DNA of 13,286 nt, taken from NCBI GenBank assembly GCA_946187025.1, contig CAMHPM010000011.1, positions 1-13,286 on the forward strand, in the 5' to 3' direction. This stretch comes from an uncultured Prevotellaceae bacterium (GTDB taxonomy: Bacteria; Bacteroidota; Bacteroidia; Bacteroidales; Bacteroidaceae). Below the pieces are notes generated by a model. It searched no databases and had not been told where the DNA came from. It saw only the letters and a list, made by a program, of their open reading frames with translations. How positions within the stretch are numbered: the stretch's first letter is position 1; each line of letters opens with the position of its first letter. The translations under genes and the position numbers were made by a program. This document shows positions 6,524-13,286 of this stretch, piece by piece.

Positions 6524-6904
6524 ATGACCGACGGCTACTCACAACGTCATTACGACTTCCCTACAAAACGATACGTACAGGTTCTCGACCTGCGCGACGA
6601 CCCTGCCATGATTGCCGAGTATCGCAAATGGCACTCCGAAGAGTTCCACTGGCGCGAGATTCGCGACGGAATCCGCAGCGTTGGAATACTCGAGATGGAA
6701 ATCTACATCCGCGACAATCATCTTGTCATGATAGTCGATACACCGGCCGACTTCGACTGGACATCGGCTATGAACCGCCTCGCCACCTTACCGCGCCAGG
6801 CAGAGTGGGAAGCATTCGTGGCACGGCTGCAAGGCTGTAACCCCGATGCACGCAGCGACGAGAAATGGCAGATGACAGAACGCATGTTCCGACTCTACGA
6901 CTAA
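6524..6904 (+). CDS. RhaM-family mutarotase, predicted L-fucose mutarotase
   Basis: A 126-residue single-domain cytoplasmic protein of the L-rhamnose mutarotase family (dimeric ferredoxin-like alpha+beta barrel), which interconverts sugar anomers. His37 in AEYRKWHSEE aligns with the active-site His22 of E. coli RhaM, and the C-terminal EKWQMTERMFRLYD matches the conserved family end. It is not the FucU fold, although its operon handles fucose, so it is probably a fucose-adapted RhaM homologue. It would supply the anomer used by the C1 dehydrogenase at 365-1312. It starts one base after the fusion gene's stop and ends 16 bases before the first fucosidase, so these genes form one transcript. 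Confidence 0.87.
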   Translation: MTDGYSQRHYDFPTKRYVQVLDLRDDPAMIAEYRKWHSEEFHWREIRDGIRSVGILEMEIYIRDNHLVMIVDTPADFDWTSAMNRLATLPRQAEWEAFVARLQGCNPDARSDEKWQMTERMFRLYD

Positions 6905-6920
6905 GAAACCATTACCTGAT

Positions 6921-8753
6921 ATGAAACGCTCGATAGCATATATCGCATTCTTCATGCTGATAAATTCAGCTGTCGTGGCACAGAAAGCGACGGCACCTGC
7001 ACCATGCGGCCCGTTGCCCAATGCCAACCAGCTGCGATGGCAGGAACTGGAGATGTACGCATTTATCCATTATTCACTCAATACCTACACTGACCAAGAG
7101 TGGGGATTCGGCAACGAACAATTGAGCTTGTTCAATCCATCCGACCTCGACTGCCGTCAGTGGGCACGTGTGTGCAAGCTGTCGGGTATGCGTGGCATCA
7201 TCTTCACAGCCAAGCACCACTGCGGATTCTGCATGTGGCCTTCGGCCTATACCGACTATTCGGTGAAAAACACACCATGGAAGGGCGGACATGGCGACGT
7301 GGTGCGCGAGTTGGCCGATGCCTGCCGCAAGGAAGGCCTTAAGTTTGCTGTCTATCTCTCGCCATGGGACCGCAACCATCCGCAATATGGCCGTCCGGAA
7401 TACATCACCTACTTCCGCAATCAGCTGCGCGAACTCCTCACACAGTACGGCGACATCTTCGAGGTGTGGTTCGACGGTGCCAACGGAGGCGATGGATGGT
7501 ATGGCGGAGCCAACGAGACACGACGTATCGATGCCAGGACATACTACGAGTGGGCCGAGACATTCCGCATGATACGCGAACTTCAACCCAAGTGTGTTAT
7601 CTGGAACGACGGAGGCGACCGCGGAGACCTGCGATGGGTTGGCAACGAGGCTGGCAGTGTGGGCGAGACCAACTGGAGTCTGCTCAACCGTCTGGGGACA
7701 GTACACGGAGGTATGTTGCGCAATGGCTTGGAAGATGGCGACTCGTGGGTGGCAGCCGAGACCAATACCAGCATACGTCCCGGGTGGTTCTATCACGAGA
7801 CAGAAAACGAGAACGTGAAGAGCCTGTCGCGGCTTATGGACACATATTATAAATCAGTGGGCCGCAACTCAACCCTGCTGCTCAATTTCCCAATCGCACC
7901 AAACGGACGCATACATCCCACCGACAGCTTGCGCGGCATCGCATTCAACCGGATGATAAACGAAGTGTTCCGTACAGACCTGGCACGTAAAGCAACGGTT
8001 GAGGTAAGCAACACCCGTGGCGGAAGCCGCAAGTATGATGGGTGTCATGCTATCGACGGAAAGACTGATACCTACTGGGCCACCGACGATGGTGTGACCA
8101 ATGCAACACTCACACTGTCATTTGGCAAGCCCACAACATTCAACCGCTTCCTTGCCGAGGAATATATCCCATTCGGACAGCGCGTGAAACGCTTTGCACT
8201 CGAGGCCTTGGCCGGTGGAAAGTGGATACAACTCACCGACCAGCTCTCCGAAGTGGGCGACGGGATGACAACCATAGGTCACCGACGCATCATCTGCTTT
8301 CCTGCGGTAACCGCAACGAAATTGCGGTTCACAATACTCGACGCCAAGGCTTGTCCGCTCATATCGAAGGTGGGCGTATATATGGCTCCCGACATAACAG
8401 CCGACACTCCCGACTCGGGCGAGAAACGCTGTGCCAACTACTACATCTTCTTTGCAACCGACCGCATGATGTTTGTCAACCTGGGAAAGGAACAGACCGT
8501 AACAGGATTCCGATACCTTCCACCACAAGACAGCAAGGATGGAACTATCACCCGCTACCGAGTATCGGCTACCACCGACTGGAACCACTGGGAAGTGCTG
8601 GGCGAAGGCGAGTTCTCGAACATTGTGAACAACCCAATCTGGCAAAGCATTAGTTGCAAACCCACTCGCGCCAGTGTCATACGCTTTGAAGGCCTACGTC
8701 TGGCTCAGGGCGAACGCATGGCGTATAGCGATGTGGAAGTGGTGGGGAAATAA
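6921..8753 (+). CDS. Alpha-L-fucosidase, GH29 (subfamily B-like), with discoidin-type C-terminal domains
   Basis: A 610-residue exported glycosidase that releases L-fucose from glycan ends. Residues 1-20 are a signal peptide (basic start, hydrophobic core, VVA before Gln21) with no lipobox cysteine, so a periplasmic location is likely. The GH29 barrel spans about 25-345: HHCGFCMWPS (99-108) is the family block, and Asp185 in EVWFDGANG is the predicted nucleophile. Glu243 in RWVGNEAG is a candidate acid/base, a feature of the 1,3/1,4-linkage-selective B subfamily. Residues about 355-490 form an F5/8 type C (discoidin) module, and 500-610 appear to be a second, more diverged one; both may bind sugar. 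Subfamily and linkage specificity are inferred from motifs. It follows the mutarotase gene by 16 bases. Confidence 0.93.
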   Translation: MKRSIAYIAFFMLINSAVVAQKATAPAPCGPLPNANQLRWQELEMYAFIHYSLNTYTDQEWGFGNEQLSLFNPSDLDCRQWARVCKLSGMRGIIFTAKHHCGFCMWPSAYTDYSVKNTPWKGGHGDVVRELADACRKEGLKFAVYLSPWDRNHPQYGRPEYITYFRNQLRELLTQYGDIFEVWFDGANGGDGWYGGANETRRIDARTYYEWAETFRMIRELQPKCVIWNDGGDRGDLRWVGNEAGSVGETNWSLLNRLGTVHGGMLRNGLEDGDSWVAAETNTSIRPGWFYHETENENVKSLSRLMDTYYKSVGRNSTLLLNFPIAPNGRIHPTDSLRGIAFNRMINEVFRTDLARKATVEVSNTRGGSRKYDGCHAIDGKTDTYWATDDGVTNATLTLSFGKPTTFNRFLAEEYIPFGQRVKRFALEALAGGKWIQLTDQLSEVGDGMTTIGHRRIICFPAVTATKLRFTILDAKACPLISKVGVYMAPDITADTPDSGEKRCANYYIFFATDRMMFVNLGKEQTVTGFRYLPPQDSKDGTITRYRVSATTDWNHWEVLGEGEFSNIVNNPIWQSISCKPTRASVIRFEGLRLAQGERMAYSDVEVVGK

Positions 8754-8763
8754 GAGAGGAGCT

Positions 8764-8819
8764 AATCATCAATCATCAATCTTCAATCTTCAATCATCAA
8801 TCATCAATCATCAATCTTC
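8764..8819. repeat. Eight tandem heptamers AATC(A/T)TC upstream of the second fucosidase
   Basis: Eight units of exactly seven bases fill most of the 75-base gap between the two GH29 genes. The order is AATCATC x2, AATCTTC x2, AATCATC x3, AATCTTC x1. The tract ends 9 bases before the ATG at 8829, within the leader or ribosome-binding region. Units vary at one position only. Copy-number change by slippage is possible, though the A/T interruptions would reduce it. Confidence 0.9.
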
Positions 8820-8828
8820 AATTTAACT

Positions 8829-10499
8829 ATGAATACAAGAAAACTATTTCTTTTGCTTGGCATGACAGCTACTTCAGTCATGATGCAGGCACAGAGTTAT
8901 CAGATACCAGTGCTCGAAACCGACGAGCCGATGCAAACCGGCCCATTCCAACCTACATGGGAGTCGCTCCGCACCTACGAAGTGCCCGAGTGGTTCCGCG
9001 ATGCCAAGTTCGGCATCTGGGCACACTGGGGACCACAATGCGTCGAGGGCAGTGGCGACTGGATGGCACGCGAACTCTATATGGAGGGTAATGGCAAATA
9101 CAACTATCATCGCGACCACTACGGACACCCGTCGCAGGTGGGATTCAAAGACATACTGCCACTCTTCCGTGCCGAACACTGGACACCCGACGAACTCGTA
9201 CGCTTCTATAAGGAAGAAGTCGGCGCACAATACTTCTTTGCACTCGGCAACCACCACGACAACTTCGACCTCTGGGATTCAAAATACCAGGAATGGAACT
9301 CGATGGCCATCGGCCCACATCGCGACATCCTGGGCGAATGGGCTGCTGCTGCACGTAAGGTCGGACTGCCTTTCGGTGCATCGTTCCATGCCGACCATGC
9401 ATGGATATGGTATGAACCCAGCCGGCGTTTCGACCTCCACGGACCGCTGCGCGGGGTGAAGTACGACGGATGGCTCACCAAGGAAGACGGCTACAAGCTC
9501 AATGCCGACGGAAGTGTGAAGTGGTGGCGCGGCCTTGATCCGCAGAAACTCTATGCACAGGACCACGACTTCAGCAACGACACATGGAACAACGGTGCCA
9601 TCCACAACCAATGGGGGTGGGGCAATGGTGCCAACCTGCCTACACAGGAATATATCACCAACTTCTACAACCGCACCATCGATGCCATCAACCGCTACAA
9701 CCTCGACCTCATCTATTTCGATGTCACCGTCCTGCCGTTCTATCCCGTGAGCGATGCAGGCATGAAGATTACCACCCACATGTACAACCACAGCGCTGCT
9801 CAGCACGGAGGCAAGACCCAAGCCGTGGTGTTTGGCAAGATACTCGACGAAGACCAGAAGGATGCACTCGTGTGGGATGTGGAGCGCGGGGCACCAAACA
9901 AAATCATGCCTCGCCCTTGGCAATGCTGCAACTGCCTTGGCGACTGGCACTACAACACATCGGTCTATCAGCGTGGTGGCTACAAGAGTGCATCGACCGT
10001 TGCCAAGCTGCTCGTCGATATTGTGTCGAAGAACGGCAACATGTTGCTCAACGTACCACTGCGTGCCGACGGAACTCCCGACGAGAAGGAACTCGCCATA
10101 CTGCATGAGTTCGGTGCATGGATGAAGATAAACAAGGAAAGCATCGTGGGAACACGTCCGTGGACCATCTTCGGCGAAGGCCCGATAGCCGATGCCGACA
10201 TCAAGATCAACAACCAGGGATTCAACGACGGACAATACACACGTGCCGGCAGCGACGAAATCCGATTCACACAAACCGAGCGCTACCTCTATGTAAGCGC
10301 ACTTGCATGGCCTAAAGACCATACCATCAAGGTACGTGCGCTGGCTGAGGGCTCAAAGCACTTTGCAGGCAAAATCAACAAAGTGGAACTGCTGGGACAT
10401 GGAAAGGTCGACTTCACGCGCAACGCCGATGCACTTATCGTCACCCTGCCCGACAACCCGCTCAATAACATCATGCCGGTTCTGAGGATTAAGAAGTGA
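8829..10499 (+). CDS. Alpha-L-fucosidase, GH29 (subfamily A-like)
   Basis: A 556-residue exported fucosidase, clearly different in sequence from the preceding one. Residues 1-21 are a signal peptide (cut near MQA-QS), with no lipobox, so periplasmic. The GH29 barrel runs from about 45 to 440: WFRDAKFGIWAHWGP (55-69) and NHHDNFDLWDS (141-151) are family blocks, the latter with Asn where Gly is usual in HHDGF. Asp298 in DLIYFDVT is the predicted nucleophile, and NMLLNVPLRADG (404-415) is the conserved barrel end. Residues about 445-556 are a C-terminal beta-sandwich typical of this subfamily. A-type enzymes generally accept a wide range of fucosides, including alpha-1,2 and aryl links, complementing its neighbour. 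No new promoter is visible in the 75-base gap, so co-transcription is likely. Confidence 0.93.
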   Translation: MNTRKLFLLLGMTATSVMMQAQSYQIPVLETDEPMQTGPFQPTWESLRTYEVPEWFRDAKFGIWAHWGPQCVEGSGDWMARELYMEGNGKYNYHRDHYGHPSQVGFKDILPLFRAEHWTPDELVRFYKEEVGAQYFFALGNHHDNFDLWDSKYQEWNSMAIGPHRDILGEWAAAARKVGLPFGASFHADHAWIWYEPSRRFDLHGPLRGVKYDGWLTKEDGYKLNADGSVKWWRGLDPQKLYAQDHDFSNDTWNNGAIHNQWGWGNGANLPTQEYITNFYNRTIDAINRYNLDLIYFDVTVLPFYPVSDAGMKITTHMYNHSAAQHGGKTQAVVFGKILDEDQKDALVWDVERGAPNKIMPRPWQCCNCLGDWHYNTSVYQRGGYKSASTVAKLLVDIVSKNGNMLLNVPLRADGTPDEKELAILHEFGAWMKINKESIVGTRPWTIFGEGPIADADIKINNQGFNDGQYTRAGSDEIRFTQTERYLYVSALAWPKDHTIKVRALAEGSKHFAGKINKVELLGHGKVDFTRNADALIVTLPDNPLNNIMPVLRIKK

Positions 10500-10593
10500 T
10501 TATTACTGCATTCAAGTTTCGGATGTCAGTAATTTACAAATTACAAAAGTTAAATAACTACATATTTATTACAATTAACTAATTATTCCATTT
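10500..10593. other. AT-rich intergenic gap before the large secreted protein gene
   Basis: These 94 bases contain no TAnnTTTG box and no GC-rich terminator. A weak AT-only inverted repeat, GTAATTT and AAATTAC with a two-base gap, lies near 10530. The following gene may therefore be read from the fucosidase transcript, or from a promoter I cannot recognise. Confidence 0.4.
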
Positions 10594-13286
10594 ATGAGAA
10601 ACAAACTATTACTAATTCTTCTGACACTGACAACTGCTTTGTCGGCATCTGCCCAGTGGTCAAAACCTTCGGCACCGGCTCCGGCAAAGATGAGCGTAGG
10701 TGCAGAACTCTATCTCTACAATCCCGGCGTCGAGGCATTCTTCGTTGGTGCCAACGAATATGGTACTCGTGCCAGCTACAATGTGACAAGCGGTCACCGC
10801 GTGGTTTTGGTTGCATCGGCTGACGATGCCAATTCATATCAGATAACCAATGCAGCCGATGGTTCCGATACCTTCCTGCCGCTCTACATCTTGGGCGTGA
10901 ACGGCGTTTGGGTTGACGAAAGCGGTACCAACACTGGCGACGACCTCTTCACATTCGTCAGTTTGGGTAACGACCAATACCGCATTTCGCTCTCCGAACT
11001 GAACAGCGAGTTCAAGCCGTCGCTCTATCCCGACACCTATCTCGGTGTCATACCTGAACAGAACGACACACGGTTGTATCTTACCGACCCCGAGACATAT
11101 ACCGAGGCCGACGGTTATGCTTACGACGGTTTCCTGACTACATGGTATTTTGTAAGTCCTGCCGATTACCAGGCTTACACCTCGGCCATGAAACAATATT
11201 TTGCCGCCGAGGCACTTGCTGCTAAGATTGCCGTTGCTCAGCAAACCGACGGACTTCCTGCCGGTGCACTGCAGGCAGCACAGAAGGTATATGCCGACAC
11301 CACTTCGAGCGTCGAGGCACTCGAGGCTGCCACCGCCACACTCAATGATGCCATAAACAAGGCCAACTTCGAAGCTGCATCTGTGGAAAGACCGTTTGAG
11401 ATGCTCGGCGTGCTGGGCAGTGTGGAGCAGACATTCACCAACGGCCAGACAACCGGGTGGACTATGGCTACGCTGGCACAGAACAAACAGGCCACGAACG
11501 GCAACAACGCCGCCGACTACAATGTAACCGGCAACCACCTCGAAAACTGGAGTGGTGCGGCATTCGGTACTGGCCGCGTGTATGCCAAGCTATCCGACTT
11601 GCCTAACGGTGCATACCGGTTCAATGCACTGGCCTTTGCCAACGTAACCGGCGACACATATCTCTATGCAGGTACCGACAAGACTCTTATCGAATCTACC
11701 CAAATCAAGATTGACGAGGAGACCGATGTATATACGATCGTGACCGACGGTACACTCGAATTCGGACTTCGCATCGACCAGCAAGGTCCAAACTGGGTTG
11801 GCCTCGACAACGTAAACCTCTACTACATGGGAGGCGACCACTCGTCCTACAACTTCATCGCAAACCAGGTAATTGCCTCTACGTTTGACTATAAGGGATA
11901 CATCGAAGATGGCGACGATTTTGAGTTCTATGGCAGAGCCGAATATGCAGCCTACCTCAAAGCCAAGGACGCTTTGGACGCAGCGATGGCCGACGAGTGT
12001 CCGGCCGACGAATACGGCAAGAACATAGCAGCAGCTGTTGCCGCTTTCAAGGATGCCGCAGAGCAGCTCCAGCTCAGTCTTGATGCCTACGATGCCTATG
12101 TGGCTGTCATTGGCGAGGCCGAAGATTGGCTCAGCGCAATGAGCAACGGCTCAGACCAGGCAAACATCCTGGCCGACTACCTCATGGAAGACAGCGAGCC
12201 AGAGGCTGGTAAATTCAACGGCAATGGCGGTTCGCTCTATATCATGCAAAACGGTAACCTGAACGTGGAAGGCATCAAGGCCGAGACTGCATACCTCACA
12301 CAACTGCTCAGCGATGCAGTTGCATCGGGCATGAGTGATGGCGACGACTGCACGGAACTGCTCAAGAATCCTGACTTCGCCCAGCCTGGTGGATGGACAT
12401 CGGCTGTGGGACCAGTATGGCCGGCAGGCAACACCGACGTGTTCCCGGTTGTAGATGCTCACAATATGGTGTGCGACGTATATCAGCAGCTCACAGGATT
12501 GCAGAACGGACTCTACGAGATGACCCTGCAGGCTGCATTCCGTCCGGGCGGCGACTACACCGACGAGAATGAAGCCGTAGCAAAAGCCTATGCTTATATC
12601 AACAGCTACGAGACCCGTCTGCCATCAGGACAGAGCGTCGAAGGACTTCAACTCAATTCGGCCGACGAGGCCTCTACGGCATTTGCCGACCACCTCTTCC
12701 CTGTGACCGTATATGGACTTGTAACCGACGGTACCATGCGTATCGGCATCACCAACAAGGTGCGCTCGGTCGAGAACTGCGAGTTGTGGGCAGGCGGTGT
12801 ACGCCTCACTTTCCGTGCAAAGAACGAAGAAGTGCTCAATACCGTCATCCAGCAGACCACACCTGTGGCTGAGGCATTGCTCGCCAACTACTGTGGCACA
12901 GCCGAACTGGATGCCCTGCGCAGTGCAATCGATGCAACCCAGCAGCCTGATGATGCCTACGATGTGCTTATAGGCCTCAAGGCAGCAATGGAGGCTGTTG
13001 ACGAAGGAACCAATACCTATGCCAACCTCGCAATTGCTATCCGTGCTCTCGACGATGCAATCAATGCCGCCACCGATGCCAGCGCTTCAGCCATGGCAAC
13101 TGCCCGCGATGTGTTGGCGTCGGCACAAAATGCTTACAACGACCGCTCATACAACACAGCCGAGGCCGAACAGGCAATAAGCGATGTCAATGCAGCTGCA
13201 GTGGCTGTGAAGATGGGTGGCGACCAGGCATCAGAAGACAATCCTGTGGATTACACGTCGGCAATCGTCAACAACGCATTCGACCC
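10594..13286 (+). CDS. Large modular secreted protein, carbohydrate-binding-like (3' end cut by the window)
   Basis: The frame from ATG 10594 is open to the last base: 897 complete codons with no stop. Residues 1-20 are a signal peptide (MRNKLLLILLTLTTALSASA). Residues about 32-195 form an N-terminal domain beginning GAELYLYNPGVEAFFVGAN, seen in large Bacteroidetes exported proteins. Alternating modules follow: an alanine-rich helical stretch (196-262, FIVAR-like), a beta-sandwich with a GxxNGAYRFNALAF pattern (about 272-413), a second helical stretch (446-525), a second beta-sandwich opening NPDFAQPGGW with the matching LTGLQNGLYEMTLQAAF (592-745), a third helical stretch (746-876), and the start of a third sandwich (IVNNAFD near 888-894). 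The beta modules look like galactose-binding/CBM folds. I see no catalytic signature, so binding of glycans or adhesion at the cell surface is the likeliest role. It is a neighbour of the fucosidases; the function is inferred. Confidence 0.85.
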   Translation, partial: MRNKLLLILLTLTTALSASAQWSKPSAPAPAKMSVGAELYLYNPGVEAFFVGANEYGTRASYNVTSGHRVVLVASADDANSYQITNAADGSDTFLPLYILGVNGVWVDESGTNTGDDLFTFVSLGNDQYRISLSELNSEFKPSLYPDTYLGVIPEQNDTRLYLTDPETYTEADGYAYDGFLTTWYFVSPADYQAYTSAMKQYFAAEALAAKIAVAQQTDGLPAGALQAAQKVYADTTSSVEALEAATATLNDAINKANFEAASVERPFEMLGVLGSVEQTFTNGQTTGWTMATLAQNKQATNGNNAADYNVTGNHLENWSGAAFGTGRVYAKLSDLPNGAYRFNALAFANVTGDTYLYAGTDKTLIESTQIKIDEETDVYTIVTDGTLEFGLRIDQQGPNWVGLDNVNLYYMGGDHSSYNFIANQVIASTFDYKGYIEDGDDFEFYGRAEYAAYLKAKDALDAAMADECPADEYGKNIAAAVAAFKDAAEQLQLSLDAYDAYVAVIGEAEDWLSAMSNGSDQANILADYLMEDSEPEAGKFNGNGGSLYIMQNGNLNVEGIKAETAYLTQLLSDAVASGMSDGDDCTELLKNPDFAQPGGWTSAVGPVWPAGNTDVFPVVDAHNMVCDVYQQLTGLQNGLYEMTLQAAFRPGGDYTDENEAVAKAYAYINSYETRLPSGQSVEGLQLNSADEASTAFADHLFPVTVYGLVTDGTMRIGITNKVRSVENCELWAGGVRLTFRAKNEEVLNTVIQQTTPVAEALLANYCGTAELDALRSAIDATQQPDDAYDVLIGLKAAMEAVDEGTNTYANLAIAIRALDDAINAATDASASAMATARDVLASAQNAYNDRSYNTAEAEQAISDVNAAAVAVKMGGDQASEDNPVDYTSAIVNNAFD

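Noticed and set aside
8764..8819. Mobile element end or attachment site
   Set aside because: The tract is a simple heptamer repeat with no transposase, integrase or tRNA gene nearby.
9279..10322. 347-codon minus-strand open frame
   Set aside because: It is a long shadow of the second GH29 gene, favoured by GC-rich codon usage; the sense strand carries the family motifs.
10834..11538. 234-codon minus-strand open frame
   Set aside because: The plus strand is continuously open from 10594 with a signal peptide and conserved modules; this frame has no recognisable content.

Overview
The window looks like chromosomal DNA of a Bacteroidales bacterium (a Prevotella-, Bacteroides- or Muribaculaceae-like gut organism; genus not determinable from this alone). 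The reasons are Bacteroidetes-type promoters (TAnnTTTG -7 boxes), AT-rich leaders without strong Shine-Dalgarno sites, secreted proteins with Bacteroidetes-type architecture, and the gene content. The theme is L-fucose: release from glycans, import, and a non-phosphorylating (oxidative) breakdown route.

Layout. Positions 1-364 are non-coding, with a GC-rich hairpin, a degenerate ACGAA-rich repeat and a promoter. Positions 365-3263 (+) form a tightly overlapping three-gene operon: an aldo/keto reductase (predicted L-fucose dehydrogenase), an amidohydrolase (predicted L-fuconolactonase) and a zinc-dependent alcohol dehydrogenase resembling L-galactonate 5-dehydrogenase. Positions 3290-3377 hold four 22-bp tandem repeats with a large palindrome, between this operon and a convergent hotdog thioesterase (3408-3890, -). 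The thioesterase and the next operon are divergent, each with its own promoter. Positions 4096-10499 (+) run fucP permease, a nucleotidyltransferase/GHMP-kinase-like fusion, a RhaM-type mutarotase and two different GH29 alpha-L-fucosidases, the last preceded by eight heptanucleotide repeats. From 10594 to the window end is one continuous, 3'-truncated reading frame (at least 897 codons) for a modular secreted protein.

How the genes may work together: the two exported fucosidases free L-fucose in the periplasm, FucP imports it, and the mutarotase supplies the needed anomer. The dehydrogenase and lactonase then make L-fuconate, and the zinc dehydrogenase acts on L-fuconate or a product of it. 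No fucose isomerase, fuculokinase, fuculose-phosphate aldolase, fuconate dehydratase, regulator or SusC/SusD pair is visible here. The fusion protein at 5353-6522, which keeps GHMP-kinase end motifs but appears to lack the normal ATP-binding middle, is the least explained gene and the best candidate for new biochemistry.
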